Counted from the stretch's first letter, positions 16,560-27,369 are shown. The stretch: 64,000 nt of DNA from Thalassospira sp. MCCC 1A01148 (GCF_001613795.1 NZ_LPVZ01000020.1:372001-436000); one strand, 5' to 3'. The notes: generated from the letters alone by a model not told the origin. Translations and numbers: made by a program.

Positions 16560-18449
16560 TCAGTCGTCGAGCTTAAACACTTTCTCCCGGCGCCGGGCGA
16601 GATCGTCTCGTCGATGAGAAAACCTCTCCCATTCCTCCTCGCTGGTATCTGCTGCCAACTGTCGGACGGCGTATTTTGCCTCTTCGTCCTCCAGGGAGCT
16701 TACAGCCATGGAAAAAACCTGCTTCCAACCCGTCAGGGCCCGTTCAAGCGGCGTTTCGGGCTTGGCGAAAGCAGCGTGCGCAATTACATCCGCACCAACC
16801 ACCCGCAAAACTGTCTCTGACAGCCCGTCGCGCTCCAAATGGGCCTTGATCGTTTCGCAATCAAGTCCAGGATCATCGTCAAGCAGCTTTAAGACGGCCC
16901 GACGAAGATTGTCAAGCGCGGAGTCTGCACAACTATAGATTCCAAGCTGTTCACCGATCTCGTCATGCAAGGCAGGATGATTGATCAGCGTCAGCAAAAG
17001 AATGGAGTCCTGCAGGTCGCGCTTCTTTTGCATGGGCGGTCGCGACATGCCCGGTACCGCTTTACCGGCCGGACCCCAGAAATGGTCATTTTTTCCGCGT
17101 TTGCCACCCCAGCCGCTTTTTTTATTTTGAAACCCACCGGAATAACCGGAGCGGTTTGCAGCCTTTCCGCCGCGATCACCCTTGAACAGTTTCCAGATGC
17201 GGTCGCGGAAAAACGAATTGTATTGTGACCGCACAGCTTCGTCGGCGATCACGGAGATGCGCTGATTGATCGTGGCTTCAAGGGCAGCACGCCGTTCAGG
17301 GGTATCAATCTTGTGCGTCCCTGCATCCATGCGCCAGACAAGCTCTGCCAACGGCACGGCATGATCAATAATTTTGCGAAAACTGTTAAAGCCGTCCGGG
17401 GCTGCCATCAAACTATCGGGGTCCTCACCCTCGGGCAGGATGGAAAACAGCAATGATTTGCCGGGGCGCAGGATCGGCAGGGCACGTTCGGCCGCACGCA
17501 CAGCGGCCCGCTTTCCGGCGGCATCCCCATCCAGACACAGGATCGGCTCGTTGGTCATTTTCCAAAGTTCACCAATCTGTTCTTCGGTCACCGCGGTGCC
17601 AAGTGGGGCCACCGCCCCACGAAAGCCCGCACGATGCAGGGCAATCACATCCATATAGCCTTCGGTCACGATGATCGGCGCATCCTGTTGTGATGCTTCG
17701 CGCGCCTGCGGCAGGCCATACAGCAACCGCCCCTTGTGAAACAGCGGGGTGTCCGGGCTGTTAAGGTATTTCGGCTTGCCGTCGCCCATGACACGGCCAC
17801 CAAACGCGACCACCCGTCCACGCCGATCCAGGATCGGGAACATCACCCGGCCACGGAACCGGTCATAGCTTTGACGACCGCTATCTTCGGGCTCAATCAG
17901 AAGCCCGGCCTCGACCATCAGCTTTTCATCGATATCTTCGCGGTTAAGCGCGGCCTTAAGGGCCCCGCGGTTATCCGGGGCATACCCCAGCCGGAAATCA
18001 GAAATGGTTTTGTCATCCAGCCCGCGCTGATGGAAGTAATCAAGCCCTTCCTTGCCTTCGGGCATGCGCAGCATGCGCTCAAAGAACGCACAGGCTGCTT
18101 CCATGACCTCGTAAAGGGTTTTGGCCTTTTTTTCGCGTTCCTGCGCTTCGCGCGATTGTTTAGGAACCTCCATACCGACCTGGTTGGCCAGTACTTCGAC
18201 CGCCTCGACAAAGGTCAGGCCGCGGGTATTCATCACAAAGCTGATGACATCGCCATGCGCCCCGCAGCCAAAGCAGTGATAGAAACCCTTTTGCTCGTTG
18301 ACGGTAAACGACGGGGATTTTTCAGAATGGAACGGGCACAGCCCGGAATATTCCCGGCCGCGTTTGATCAGCTTCACCGATGTACCGACGACGTCCGCCA
18401 GCCCCACCCGTGCCCGCAGGTCGTCAAGAAACGACTGGGGAAAGCTCAT
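16560..18449 (-). CDS. dnaG: DNA primase DnaG
   Basis: About 629 residues from ATG 18449; longer readings add a segment before the conserved MSFPQSFLDDLRARV and lack a better site. Order of domains: CHC2 zinc finger (CPFHSEKSPSF and HCFGCGAHGD), TOPRIM catalytic core (VTEGYMDVIALHRAGF; CLDGDAAGKRAA), a basic Gly/Lys-rich linker, and a C-terminal DnaB-interacting region. It makes RNA primers at the replication fork. It precedes rpoD on the same strand. Confidence 0.96.
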   Translation of the reverse strand: MSFPQSFLDDLRARVGLADVVGTSVKLIKRGREYSGLCPFHSEKSPSFTVNEQKGFYHCFGCGAHGDVISFVMNTRGLTFVEAVEVLANQVGMEVPKQSREAQEREKKAKTLYEVMEAACAFFERMLRMPEGKEGLDYFHQRGLDDKTISDFRLGYAPDNRGALKAALNREDIDEKLMVEAGLLIEPEDSGRQSYDRFRGRVMFPILDRRGRVVAFGGRVMGDGKPKYLNSPDTPLFHKGRLLYGLPQAREASQQDAPIIVTEGYMDVIALHRAGFRGAVAPLGTAVTEEQIGELWKMTNEPILCLDGDAAGKRAAVRAAERALPILRPGKSLLFSILPEGEDPDSLMAAPDGFNSFRKIIDHAVPLAELVWRMDAGTHKIDTPERRAALEATINQRISVIADEAVRSQYNSFFRDRIWKLFKGDRGGKAANRSGYSGGFQNKKSGWGGKRGKNDHFWGPAGKAVPGMSRPPMQKKRDLQDSILLLTLINHPALHDEIGEQLGIYSCADSALDNLRRAVLKLLDDDPGLDCETIKAHLERDGLSETVLRVVGADVIAHAAFAKPETPLERALTGWKQVFSMAVSSLEDEEAKYAVRQLAADTSEEEWERFSHRRDDLARRREKVFKLDD

Positions 18450-18557
18450 GTGTGCCCCGTTCCCGTAATGCCACAGCAACATGCTGCGACGAAGTTGATT
18501 GGTCCCTGCCCCGGTTGACCTGATTTGATGTGATTATTGCCCGGTCCCGGGACGACG

Positions 18558-18586
18558 AAAGCCGGACGATTTTACACGCCCGGCTT
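18558..18586 (-). terminator. Terminator after the yqeY-like gene
   Basis: AAAGCCGG and CCGGCTT arms flank a 14-base loop, in the gap between the yqeY-like stop and dnaG. The T-run is short, so strength is uncertain. Confidence 0.5.
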
Positions 18587-18610
18587 CCAAATTACAGTGT
18601 GCTGTTAGGA

Positions 18611-19066
18611 TTAACCCAACAGTTTTTTGGCAACACCGCCAGCTTTGCCGAAATCCATCGTACCGCTGTACTTCTCGCGAAGGGCGGCCATGGTGCGGCC
18701 CATATCCTTAAGGCAGGTTGCACCGATTTCCGAAACCGTACCGCGCACGGCTTCTTCGATTTCGTCATCTGACAACTGGGCTGGCAGGAACTTTTCGATC
18801 ACCGCAATTTCTTGCGCTTCCTGTTCTGCCAGTTCCGGGCGGTTGCCCTTGGTGTACATTTCGATGCTTTCACGGCGTTGCTTTACCATCGCCTGAAGCA
18901 GATTGATGATCTCGTCATCTGAAATGCCGTCCGTGTTGCCATCGCTCCGCGCGGCAATATCGCGTTCTTTCAGTGCAGCCAGAATAAGGCGCACGGTGGT
19001 TACGGAGCAGGCATCCTTTTCGAGGACAGCCTTTTTCAAAGCGTCATTAAGCTGCGATCGCAGCAT
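18611..19066 (-). CDS. GatB/YqeY domain protein
   Basis: 151 residues, the full length of the stand-alone YqeY family: MLRSQLNDALKKAVLEKD start, helical N-half (VRLILAALKERDIAARS) and the conserved C-half (FLPAQLSDDEIEEAV; KDMGRTMAALREKYSG). The domain resembles the tRNA-binding tail of the GatB amidotransferase subunit, and the cellular role of the free form is not firmly known. It is divergent from carA, as in many alphaproteobacteria. Confidence 0.92.
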   Translation of the reverse strand: MLRSQLNDALKKAVLEKDACSVTTVRLILAALKERDIAARSDGNTDGISDDEIINLLQAMVKQRRESIEMYTKGNRPELAEQEAQEIAVIEKFLPAQLSDDEIEEAVRGTVSEIGATCLKDMGRTMAALREKYSGTMDFGKAGGVAKKLLG

Positions 19067-19434
19067 GGCTCATCTCTGATTCTGTGGAAGAAAGGAGCGA
19101 ACATACCGCAAATCGGCAATTGAAGCAAAGAAAACATTAACATCTAAGTTATTGATTTAATTGAATAAATAAAAGTTTAGATGCGTTCTTGACATGCCAT
19201 GCCGACTCCCGTAGACATCCGCCAATTTGCCTGCCGGGATCACGCTTTGCCCCGCTTTCAGCATGCAACACTGCCGCTTTAACCATCGTCAGTTCATCTT
19301 GCTGGAAACCGCTTGGCACGTCTGCATGGCCGGTATGCAGGTTAATTGCAGCCGTTTTTATCGGCTTGCGTAGAAATATTATATATAAAAAGACTCCGTG
19401 TTTCACCGTGGAAAGATCGAAAGGACATTTGCCA
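19067..19434. promoter_or_regulatory. Divergent control region between yqeY-like gene and carA
   Basis: 368 bp without a gene. An inverted repeat CATCTAA (19141-19147) and TTAGATG (19177-19183) encloses a very AT-rich loop. TATATA-rich sequence at about 19378-19388 is a candidate carA -10 region. No riboswitch or PyrR-type attenuator was recognised. Confidence 0.4.
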
Positions 19435-20601
19435 ATGTCAGCGCCCACGCACACCCCGCCACCTGGTGCTTCTGCCGTTCTGGTTCTCGCAGACGGTTCA
19501 GTTTTTTGGGGACGCGGCGTCGGGGCCCGAGGAGAGGTCGTTGGTGAAGTCTGCTTCAACACCTCGATCACGGGCTATCAGGAAATCATGACCGACCCGT
19601 CTTACGCCGGTCAGATGATCACCTTTACCTTCCCCCATATCGGCAATGTCGGCACCAACGACGAAGATATAGAAAACGCCAAACCGGTCGCCCTTGGCTG
19701 CATCCTGCGCCAGGACATTACCGATCCTTCGAGCTACCGCGCCCAGAAGCATTTCAACGAGTGGCTGGCAGAACATGGCCGGATCGGGATTGCAGGCGTT
19801 GATACCCGCCACCTGACCAAACGTATCCGGACCGAAGGCGCACCAAACGGTGTGATCTGCCACAGCCCGGACGGCACCTTTGATATCCCGGCACTCATCG
19901 CCAAGGCCAATGACTGGCCGGGCCTTGAAGGCATGGACCTTGCCAAGGACAACAGCTGTACCACCGGTTACGACTGGGACGAAGCGCTTTGGACCCGCGA
20001 AGGCGGATATGGCAAGGTCGGCAATGCCAAGCACCATGTCGTTGCCATCGATTACGGTGTTAAACGCAACATCCTGCGCAACTTGGCCAGCCTTGATTGC
20101 AAGGTCTCGGTTGTTCCGGCCACTACCCCGGCCGATGAAATTCTTGCGATGAACCCGGATGGCATCTTCCTGTCAAACGGCCCGGGCGATCCGGCAGCCA
20201 CTGGCGAATATGCGGTCCCGACCATCAAAACCCTGATCGACAGCGGCAAGCCGGTCTTTGGCATCTGTCTTGGTCACCAGATGATGGCGCTGGCACTTGG
20301 TGCGAAAACCATGAAAATGGATGTCGGCCATCGTGGTGCGAACCACCCGGTCAAGGACACGACCACCGGCGTTGTTGAAATCACATCCCAGAACCATGGC
20401 TTTGTCGTCGACAAGGACAGCCTGCCTGACAACGTCGAAGCAACGCACTTCTCGCTGTTTGATGGTTCGCTTGCGGGATTGCGTCTTAAGGACAAGCCGG
20501 TCTTTGCGGTTCAGTACCACCCCGAAGCATCGCCGGGGCCACATGACAGCCACTACCTGTTCAAACGTTTCGTTGGTCTGATCGAGGACGCCAAAGCCTG
20601 A
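19435..20601 (+). CDS. carA: Carbamoyl-phosphate synthase small (glutaminase) subunit
   Basis: 388 residues from ATG 19435 (AAGGA ten bases upstream); the reading frame is open further upstream but without family-like sequence. The N-terminal CPSase_sm domain (ADGSVFWGRG; NTSITGYQEIMTDPSYAGQMITFT) is followed by a class I glutamine amidotransferase domain with the nucleophile in GICLGHQMMALALG and the His-Glu pair in VQYHPEASPG. It supplies ammonia from glutamine to CarB for arginine and pyrimidine synthesis. carB starts 96 bp downstream. Confidence 0.97.
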   Translation: MSAPTHTPPPGASAVLVLADGSVFWGRGVGARGEVVGEVCFNTSITGYQEIMTDPSYAGQMITFTFPHIGNVGTNDEDIENAKPVALGCILRQDITDPSSYRAQKHFNEWLAEHGRIGIAGVDTRHLTKRIRTEGAPNGVICHSPDGTFDIPALIAKANDWPGLEGMDLAKDNSCTTGYDWDEALWTREGGYGKVGNAKHHVVAIDYGVKRNILRNLASLDCKVSVVPATTPADEILAMNPDGIFLSNGPGDPAATGEYAVPTIKTLIDSGKPVFGICLGHQMMALALGAKTMKMDVGHRGANHPVKDTTTGVVEITSQNHGFVVDKDSLPDNVEATHFSLFDGSLAGLRLKDKPVFAVQYHPEASPGPHDSHYLFKRFVGLIEDAKA

Positions 20602-20697
20602 CCCGATAATCAGGACACGCCCAAGACTACGCGATTAACGGACTTAAACGAGGCGGTGCTGCCATCGCGCCTGCCCTTGCGAAAAGCGGAAAACGAC

Positions 20698-23600
20698 ATG
20701 CCGAAACGTACAGATATCAAATCAATCCTCATCATCGGCGCCGGCCCGATTGTTATTGGTCAGGCTTGCGAGTTTGACTATTCCGGTGCTCAGGCCTGTA
20801 AGGCGCTCAAGGAAGAGGGTTACCGCGTCATTCTGGTCAACTCGAACCCGGCGACCATCATGACGGACCCGAACCTGGCCGATGCAACCTATATCGAGCC
20901 GATCAAACCCGCCATGGTTGCCAAGATCATCGAAAAGGAACGCCCGGACGCGATCCTGCCGACCATGGGCGGTCAGACGGCTCTGAACACGGCCCTTGCC
21001 CTGCATGATGATGGCACGCTTGAAAAATACGGCGTCGAGATGATCGGTGCGAAGAAGCACGTCATCGAAAAGGCCGAAGACCGTCAGCTGTTCCGCGAAG
21101 CCATGGACAAGATCGGCCTTGAAAGTGCCCGTTCTGCGATGGTCAGCACCTTCGAGGACGCGGTCAAGGCGCTTGAGGTCACAGGCCTTCCGGCGATCAT
21201 CCGCCCAAGCTTCACCCTGGGTGGTGAAGGTGGCGGCATTGCCTATAACCGTGAAGAATTCGAACAGATCGTGCGCAACGGTCTGGCAATTTCCCCGACC
21301 CACACGGTCCTGATCGAAGAGTCCATTCTGGGCTGGAAAGAATATGAAATGGAAGTCGTCCGCGACAATGCGGATAACTGCATCATCATTTGCTCGATCG
21401 AAAACGTCGACCCGATGGGCATCCACACGGGTGACTCGATCACGGTGGCCCCGGCCCTGACCCTGACCGACAAAGAATACCAGATCATGCGCGACGCATC
21501 GCTTGCCGTCCTGCGCGAGATCGGTGTTGATACCGGTGGCTCGAACGTTCAGTTCGCGGTGAACCCCGATGACGGTCGTCTGATCGTCATTGAAATGAAC
21601 CCGCGCGTGTCGCGCTCCTCGGCGCTGGCATCCAAGGCAACCGGTTTCCCGATTGCCAAGATCGCCGCAAAGCTGGCAGTTGGTTACACCCTTGATGAAC
21701 TTGATAACGACATCACCGGCGTAACCCCGGCCTCGTTCGAGCCGACCATTGATTATGTCGTCACCAAAATCCCGCGCTTCACCTTTGAAAAATTCCCGGG
21801 TGCCAAGCCGCTTTTGGGTACTGCGATGAAGTCGGTTGGTGAAGCCATGTCAATCGGTGGCTGCTTTGCCGAAAGCCTGCAAAAAGGCCTGCGTTCGATG
21901 GAGACCGGGCTTACCGGCCTGAATGAAGTCAAAATCGAAGGTGCCCCGGACAAGGCCGCCATCCGTGCGAAGCTGACCCAGCCGATCCCGTTCCGTATTC
22001 TTTACGCCGCCCAGGCTTTCCGCCATGGCCTGACGCTTGAAGAAATCCAGACGGCAACGAAGTTTGATCCCTGGTATCTCAAACAACTTGAAATGCTGGT
22101 TGGAGAAGAAGAAAAAGTCCGTGCCAATGGCATCCCGGCCGACAAGCAGGAACTGTTGCGCCTCAAGAAGCTTGGCTTCTCGGATGCGCGCCTTGCCGAG
22201 TTGGCCGGCAAGGAAGAAGACGCTGTCCGTGCAGACCGTCAGGCGCTTGGCCTGCGCCCGGTTTACAAACGTATCGATACCTGTGCAGCCGAATTCCCGT
22301 CACGTACCTCCTACATGTATTCCATGTATGAAGGTGATGGCTTCTTCGAGCCGGAAAACGAAGCCGAAGTCACCGACCGCAAGAAAGTCATCATTCTTGG
22401 TGGTGGGCCGAACCGTATCGGTCAGGGCATCGAGTTTGACTACTGCTGTGTGCACGCGGCCTATGCGCTGCGCGAAGCAGGCGTTGAAGCCATCATGGTC
22501 AACTGTAACCCGGAAACGGTTTCAACGGACTATGACACCTCCGACCGCCTGTATTTCGAGCCGCTGACCGCCGAGGACGTGATCGAGCTTTGCCAGCTTG
22601 AACAGTCCAAGGGCGAGCTGCTTGGCGTGATTGTTCAGTATGGTGGTCAGACCCCGCTGAAACTTTCCGCCGCACTTGAAAATGCCGGTATCCCGATCCT
22701 CGGCACCAGCCCGGACAGCATTGACCTTGCCGAAGACCGCGACCGGTTCCAGGAACTGATCAACAAGCTTGGCATGAAGCAGCCGGCCAACGGCATTGCC
22801 CGTTCAGTCGACGAAGCTGTCCAGATCGCCGAGGGCATCGGTTATCCGATCGTCATCCGCCCAAGCTATGTTCTGGGTGGTCGTGCGATGGAAATCGTAC
22901 ACACCACCGACGACCTTCTGCGCTACATGCACGAAGCCGTACAGGTTTCGGGCAAAAGCCCGGTCCTGATCGACAGCTTCCTGCTTGATGCGATTGAAAT
23001 TGATGCCGATGCGGTGTCAGACGGCGAGAACGTTTTTGTCGCAGGCATCATGCAGCACATCGAGGAAGCCGGCATTCATTCCGGTGACTCGGCGTGTTCG
23101 CTGCCGCCCTATTCGCTTGATGATGCGATGATCGAACGCCTCAAGGCGCAGACGGTTGAACTTGCCAAGGCGCTTGATGTCGTCGGCCTGATGAACGTTC
23201 AGTTCGCGATCAAGGATGACGAGATCTATCTGATCGAGGTCAACCCGCGTGCCTCGCGTACGGTTCCGTTCGTCGCCAAGGCCACCGGCAACCCGATTGC
23301 CAAAATCGGCGCCCGCATCATGGCTGGCGAAAAGCTTGGTGACTTTGACATTGATCACGGTCCGTTCAAGCATATTGCCGTCAAGGAAGCGGTCCTTCCC
23401 TTCAACCGCTTCCCGGGCGTCGACACACTGCTTGGCCCGGAAATGCGCTCGACCGGTGAGGTCATGGGTCTTGATACCGATTTCGGTCGCGCCTTTGCCA
23501 AGGCACAGATGGCAGCAGGTCATACCCTGCCGCTTGAAGGCAAGGTGTTCATCTCGGTCAAAAACTATGACAAGCCTGCCGCTGTTCAACTGGCGCGCGA

Positions 23601-23940
23601 CGCCATTGCCCTTGGTTTTGGTGTGGTTGCAACCCACGGAACGGCGGAAGTTCTTGAAAAAGAAGGGCTGGACGTCACCCCGGTCAATAAGGTACAGGAA
23701 GGACGTCCCCACATTGTGGACATGATGAAGAACGGCGATATCAAACTGGTGTTCAACACCACAGAGAGCAAACAGGCCGTGGTCGACAGTTTCTCGATCC
23801 GCCGGACCGCTCTTACCGATGACATCCCGTACTACACCACAGTTGCCGGTGCCCGTGCTACTTTGCGTGCAATCGACAACCTGAAACGCGGCGCACTTGC
23901 AGTCCGACCCGTTCAGGAATATCTTGGGGACAAGTACTAA
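20698..23940 (+). CDS. carB: Carbamoyl-phosphate synthase large subunit
   Basis: 1080 residues from ATG 20698, where the conserved [22 protein letters not shown] begins. Two homologous ATP-grasp halves (about 1-550 and 551-935), each with its own GxGPxxIGQ loop and glycine-rich lid ([30 protein letters not shown]), then the C-terminal MGS-like allosteric domain ([17 protein letters not shown]). It makes carbamoyl phosphate from bicarbonate, ammonia and two ATP. Cotranscribed with carA in all likelihood. Confidence 0.98.
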   Translation: MPKRTDIKSILIIGAGPIVIGQACEFDYSGAQACKALKEEGYRVILVNSNPATIMTDPNLADATYIEPIKPAMVAKIIEKERPDAILPTMGGQTALNTALALHDDGTLEKYGVEMIGAKKHVIEKAEDRQLFREAMDKIGLESARSAMVSTFEDAVKALEVTGLPAIIRPSFTLGGEGGGIAYNREEFEQIVRNGLAISPTHTVLIEESILGWKEYEMEVVRDNADNCIIICSIENVDPMGIHTGDSITVAPALTLTDKEYQIMRDASLAVLREIGVDTGGSNVQFAVNPDDGRLIVIEMNPRVSRSSALASKATGFPIAKIAAKLAVGYTLDELDNDITGVTPASFEPTIDYVVTKIPRFTFEKFPGAKPLLGTAMKSVGEAMSIGGCFAESLQKGLRSMETGLTGLNEVKIEGAPDKAAIRAKLTQPIPFRILYAAQAFRHGLTLEEIQTATKFDPWYLKQLEMLVGEEEKVRANGIPADKQELLRLKKLGFSDARLAELAGKEEDAVRADRQALGLRPVYKRIDTCAAEFPSRTSYMYSMYEGDGFFEPENEAEVTDRKKVIILGGGPNRIGQGIEFDYCCVHAAYALREAGVEAIMVNCNPETVSTDYDTSDRLYFEPLTAEDVIELCQLEQSKGELLGVIVQYGGQTPLKLSAALENAGIPILGTSPDSIDLAEDRDRFQELINKLGMKQPANGIARSVDEAVQIAEGIGYPIVIRPSYVLGGRAMEIVHTTDDLLRYMHEAVQVSGKSPVLIDSFLLDAIEIDADAVSDGENVFVAGIMQHIEEAGIHSGDSACSLPPYSLDDAMIERLKAQTVELAKALDVVGLMNVQFAIKDDEIYLIEVNPRASRTVPFVAKATGNPIAKIGARIMAGEKLGDFDIDHGPFKHIAVKEAVLPFNRFPGVDTLLGPEMRSTGEVMGLDTDFGRAFAKAQMAAGHTLPLEGKVFISVKNYDKPAAVQLARDAIALGFGVVATHGTAEVLEKEGLDVTPVNKVQEGRPHIVDMMKNGDIKLVFNTTESKQAVVDSFSIRRTALTDDIPYYTTVAGARATLRAIDNLKRGALAVRPVQEYLGDKY

Positions 23941-23972
23941 GGTTCTCGTTCGAACCTGACGGAAGAATTCAG

Positions 23973-24006
23973 ACCGCCCGGCGGGATGCCGGGCGGTTGA
24001 TTTTGT
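23973..24006 (+). terminator. carB intrinsic terminator
   Basis: A ten-pair stem, ACCGCCCGGC with GCCGGGCGGT, lies 33 bp after carB and is followed by TGATTTTG. Confidence 0.75.
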
Positions 24007-24042
24007 AGTATCGACCGCTAATAAGAATAGGCTGTGAGCGCG

Positions 24043-24516
24043 ATGGAAAAAGTACCAATGACCCCCCAGGGGCATCAGCGTCTCGAAGAAGAACTGAAGC
24101 ATCGCAAGTCCGTTGAACGCCTTGAAATCATCAAGGCCATCGCGGACGCCCGTGAGCATGGCGATCTTTCGGAAAACGCCGAATACCATGCCGCACGCGA
24201 ACGCCAAAGTTTCTGCGAAGGTCGTATTGCCGAGCTCGAAGACGTTCTGAGCCGCTCCGAAGTGATCGACGTGCCATCTTTGGCTGGCAATGTCGTTAAA
24301 TTCGGCGCCAAGGTAGAACTTGTCGACGAAGACACCGAAGAGGAAACCACCTATCAGGTGGTCGGCCCGATTGAAGCCGACATCAATGCAGGTCGTATTT
24401 CGACCACGTCTCCGATCGGTCGTGCGCTGATTGGCAAGTCGGTTGGTGATTCTGTCGAAGTCACCGTACCGGGCGGCACCAAAAGCTATGAAATTCTGAA
24501 GGTCGATTTTTCCTGA
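24043..24516 (+). CDS. greA: Transcript cleavage factor GreA
   Basis: About 157 residues. N-terminal antiparallel coiled coil ([21 protein letters not shown]) with the acidic tip in [17 protein letters not shown], then the FKBP-like C-terminal domain ending SYEILKVDF. GreA enters the RNA polymerase secondary channel and rescues backtracked complexes. ATG 24043 is preferred to the GTG three codons earlier. It follows carB, but a terminator separates them. Confidence 0.96.
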   Translation: MEKVPMTPQGHQRLEEELKHRKSVERLEIIKAIADAREHGDLSENAEYHAARERQSFCEGRIAELEDVLSRSEVIDVPSLAGNVVKFGAKVELVDEDTEEETTYQVVGPIEADINAGRISTTSPIGRALIGKSVGDSVEVTVPGGTKSYEILKVDFS

Positions 24517-24541
24517 CCGGGAAACAGCTGATCAAGATCAG

Positions 24542-24566
24542 GCCCGGGAAATTCCCGGGCTTTTTT
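24542..24566 (+). terminator. greA intrinsic terminator
   Basis: GCCCGGGA and TCCCGGGC with a three-base loop, followed by six T. Confidence 0.9.
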
Positions 24567-24594
24567 CATTTCAGAATTTCATCGAGACACAGAC

Positions 24595-24627
24595 AAAAAA
24601 AAAGCCGGGCAGATGCCCGGCTTTTTT
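24595..24627. terminator. Bidirectional terminator between greA and the chemoreceptor gene
   Basis: GCCGGGCA and TGCCCGGC flanked by an A-run on one side and a T-run on the other, so it can end the convergent chemoreceptor transcript and back up the greA terminator. Confidence 0.85.
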
Positions 24628-24651
24628 GCTGGTTGGGACGCAGGCTGGAAC

Positions 24652-26115
24652 TTATCCGGATTTCGCCAACTGATCGAGAACCGCCTCGACATTGCGGTTA
24701 AGATCGGTTGCTTCGGACCCAAGATGATCCGCACTTCCCAAAAGATCAGTTGCGGTTTCGCCAGTCTGATCAGAAATTTCGGAAAGCTGATGGATCAGGT
24801 CAGAAAGATCGCGTGTCGCATCAACAGTAACATTCAGGCTTTGGGCAATCTCACGGGTTGCGTTCTGTTGTTCATCCATGGTCGACGAAATGGTTGCCGC
24901 AACTTCCACCAGATCCCCGATGGTTTCCGAAACACCATTTACGGCAGCCACTGAATCACCTGTCGCTGACTGAATGTCTGCAATCTGTTGGGCGATTTCA
25001 TCGGTCGCACGGGCGGTCTGGTTGGCAAGGTTCTTGACCTCGTTGGCCACAACAGCAAAGCCTTTGCCGGCCTCACCCGCACGGGCGGCCTCGATTGTCG
25101 CATTCAACGCCAGCAAGTTGGTTTGGGACGCGATATCGGTAATCAGGTTAACGACCTCGCCGATTTTATCAGCCGCGTTTGACAGCCATTCGATCCGCTC
25201 GCTCGCAGTTGAGGAACGCGAAACCGCATTGTCGGTAATCTCGCGCGCCCGGACGATCTGGCGCGAAATCTCGTCTGCCGATGCGTTGATCTCCTCAACA
25301 GCCGATGCCGCTGACTGGACGTTTTGCGACGTTTCCTCGGACGCGTGTACAGCACCAACAGAGGCATCACGCCCCCGACGCGCACGTTCGTTAAGATGTT
25401 GGGCGCGCTGCTGAAGCTGGACCGATTCTGCGTCAACCGCGCTCGCAGATTTACCAATCATTGCGGTAATCTGCTCTGCCAGTTCACGTTTGAAGTTATC
25501 GCGTTCAACATTGCGCTGTTTGCGCAGCTGCTCGTTCTGGGCAAGCAGTGTCTGCGCCGAACTTGCCGCTTCTTCGGCCTCGCTGCGTGCCGTTTCGGCA
25601 TTGGCCAGCGTCTGGTACAGGCTTTTGCTTGACCAAATCAAAACGCCGGCTTCAACAATCACAACAACGGCGTGCAGCACGACACGGAAGAAATCCGCAC
25701 CCTCGGGAAATACCCAGTACGGTACCGCAAAATTCAAAACCAGATGGTGCAGGGCAATCACCCCGGACACCACCACAATCGTTTTCCAGCACACCAGCGC
25801 GCCAAGCACAGCCAGGGCGGCAAAGAAATACATGTGGATGTCGATCTGCCATTCATGCCCGCGGAAGGCATATACCAGCACCGCGACCTGCAAAATCAAC
25901 GCAGAGGCAACAATAAAGCGCGAAATCTGCGCCTGCGGGCCAGCTGCACGACAAACAACAAATGCAATGACTGCAAATATCGCGCTCGCGATCAGCGGCG
26001 AAACAGCGTCACCGCTTGCAAAATGCCCGGCAATCGCGCTCAGCGGTATATGCACAGCCATGATGACAAACAGGGCTTTAATCGCATTGGCGCGAATTTC
26101 TTGTAACTTTTCCAT
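24652..26115 (-). CDS. Methyl-accepting chemotaxis protein with multi-pass membrane sensor
   Basis: 487 residues. The first about 175 residues form roughly six hydrophobic helices with a histidine-bearing middle ([29 protein letters not shown]) and no large periplasmic domain. A short linker coiled coil replaces a recognisable HAMP domain. The cytoplasmic signalling hairpin follows (about 260-480), with its tip [33 protein letters not shown]-type sequence. It feeds CheA/CheW; the stimulus is unknown, but a membrane-embedded sensor suggests redox, membrane or small lipophilic signals. Confidence 0.9.
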   Translation of the reverse strand: MEKLQEIRANAIKALFVIMAVHIPLSAIAGHFASGDAVSPLIASAIFAVIAFVVCRAAGPQAQISRFIVASALILQVAVLVYAFRGHEWQIDIHMYFFAALAVLGALVCWKTIVVVSGVIALHHLVLNFAVPYWVFPEGADFFRVVLHAVVVIVEAGVLIWSSKSLYQTLANAETARSEAEEAASSAQTLLAQNEQLRKQRNVERDNFKRELAEQITAMIGKSASAVDAESVQLQQRAQHLNERARRGRDASVGAVHASEETSQNVQSAASAVEEINASADEISRQIVRAREITDNAVSRSSTASERIEWLSNAADKIGEVVNLITDIASQTNLLALNATIEAARAGEAGKGFAVVANEVKNLANQTARATDEIAQQIADIQSATGDSVAAVNGVSETIGDLVEVAATISSTMDEQQNATREIAQSLNVTVDATRDLSDLIHQLSEISDQTGETATDLLGSADHLGSEATDLNRNVEAVLDQLAKSG

Positions 26116-26132
26116 AGGTTTTCACCCAACTC

Positions 26133-26510
26133 TCAAAAGGCGTTCTTCGCTGCGCCAGCATCGAAACAGGCTGACGTAATCAACGGCGACATTGCAAACA
26201 AAGCACCGAAATCCTCGGCTTCCGGCACCGCGCCATCGTCACGAACGACGACAGCCATGCGCCCAAAGCCCCCGAATCTCGCAACACGACCACCAGCCTC
26301 GCCGACTTGTTCGAGAATTTCCTGCTCGGTCATCGTGAACGGAAAAACCATCCCGACACCCTGCATGGCATCAGATGGCCGATAAGAAAGGACAGCCAGA
26401 AGCGTCACCCCGACAATCGCAAAAAGGATCGTCGGCACGATCCCGCGCCAACCGTCCTCTTCAACGGCATAGTTCGTGCTGGTTTCCGGGGCTTTTTGAA
26501 ATGCTTCCAA
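26133..26510 (-). CDS. Small single-pass membrane protein, unknown function
   Basis: 125 residues from a TTG start with AGGA upstream. One transmembrane helix (GIVPTILFAIVGVTLLAVLSY, about 23-43), short cytoplasmic N-terminus, and a C-terminal domain of about 80 residues (TMTEQEILEQVGEAGGRVARFGGFG). It ends 17 bp before the chemoreceptor gene on the same strand, so the two are probably cotranscribed. I do not recognise the family. Confidence 0.65.
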   Translation of the reverse strand: MEAFQKAPETSTNYAVEEDGWRGIVPTILFAIVGVTLLAVLSYRPSDAMQGVGMVFPFTMTEQEILEQVGEAGGRVARFGGFGRMAVVVRDDGAVPEAEDFGALFAMSPLITSACFDAGAAKNAF

Positions 26511-26592
26511 TTACTATCCTAAGATATAAACAGTAAACCTTATGTATAAGTACTATACTTATTGCTATCTAGTGTTCCTGACAAGGATTTTC

Positions 26593-26695
26593 ATCCGGAC
26601 GTTTAGGAAGAAAGATGCAAGACATCTATAGATAGCCCCTTGCTAAATATCTGTTTTGCAGGACTTTCTTCCTACGATCAAATTCGCGTCCGGAT
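26593..26695. repeat. Long nested inverted repeat (103 bp)
   Basis: Outer arms ATCCGGACG and CGTCCGGAT (26593-26601, 26687-26695) are a perfect 9-bp match. Inner arms TAGGAAGAAAG and CTTTCTTCCTA (26604-26614, 26664-26674) are a perfect 11-bp match. A third pair (TGCAAGACA with TGTTTTGCA) extends inward. It could be a structured RNA, a miniature transposon relic or a protein-binding cruciform. Confidence 0.6.
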
Positions 26696-26808
26696 CACTT
26701 TCACGCACGCGCATGGCTCCATTGCCGATATCGTATAGACCGGATGCAACACGTATAGGTTTATTGGAGATGATACCTTGCCCCTATCCTTACAAGGGTC
26801 ATGCAACA

Positions 26809-26838
26809 AATAAACCGGCGCAAATTGGCGCCGGTTTT
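26809..26838. terminator. Terminator after the Lrp-family gene
   Basis: AAACCGGCGC and GCGCCGGTTT form a ten-pair stem 46 bp beyond the Lrp-family stop; the T-rich arm serves the minus-strand transcript. Confidence 0.75.
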
Positions 26839-26883
26839 ACTGTCAACATCATAGGCTTATGAGCAGGTATGAGAGGCCCTTGA

Positions 26884-27369
26884 TCAGTCCTCGACATCAA
26901 TATCAATCGGCACGCCCGGCATGTTTTTCGCCGTGCGAATCGAAAGGGCCGATTTGACGTGATTAACGTTCTCGGCAACGGTCAGTTCGGTGGTCAGGAA
27001 TTTCTGATATTCATCCCAGCTGTGTGAGACAATCTTAAGCAGAAAGTCCATTTCACCAGCCACCATGTGGCATTCGCGGACTTCCGGCCACTCCGCAGCA
27101 CGGGCCTCGAACGCGCGCAGGTCGTGCTCCGCCTGGCTTGCCAGCCCCACCATCGCAAACACAGTCACATTATAGCCAAGCGCCTGTGCATCTACTTCGG
27201 CGTGATAGCCCTGAATGAAGCCGGTTTCTTCAAGAGCACGCACACGACGCAGGCAGGGAGGTGCTGAAATACCTGCACGGCGTGCAAGTTCCACATTGGT
27301 CATGCGGCCATCTTCCTGCAGATCGCGCAAGATTCTGCGGTCGATCTTGTCGAGTTTGACCCGTTGCAT
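26884..27369 (-). CDS. Lrp/AsnC-family transcriptional regulator
   Basis: 161 residues, the full family length. N-terminal helix-turn-helix (LDKIDRRILRDLQEDGRMTNVELARRAGIS) and a C-terminal RAM ligand-binding domain (VRECHMVAGEMDFLLKIV). It starts ATGCAACGGGTC and diverges from trxB. Close in style to the Lrp subgroup controlling amino-acid metabolism; the ligand and targets are not visible. The AT-rich 346 bp to trxB probably holds its autoregulatory sites. Confidence 0.93.
   Translation of the reverse strand: MQRVKLDKIDRRILRDLQEDGRMTNVELARRAGISAPPCLRRVRALEETGFIQGYHAEVDAQALGYNVTVFAMVGLASQAEHDLRAFEARAAEWPEVRECHMVAGEMDFLLKIVSHSWDEYQKFLTTELTVAENVNHVKSALSIRTAKNMPGVPIDIDVED

Larger units (their letters stand above)
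26511..26883. promoter_or_regulatory. Intergenic region with operator-like palindrome and long hairpin
   Basis: 373 bp. ATAAGTA-CTA-TACTTAT at about 26544-26560 is an operator-like palindrome upstream of the small membrane protein gene. A long imperfect hairpin spans 26593-26695 (listed separately). The Lrp-gene terminator lies at 26809-26838. No gene was seen. Confidence 0.4.

Noticed and set aside
23017-24207. 396-codon minus-strand frame over the carB end and greA
   Set aside because: It overlaps two certain genes along its whole length and resembles no protein family.
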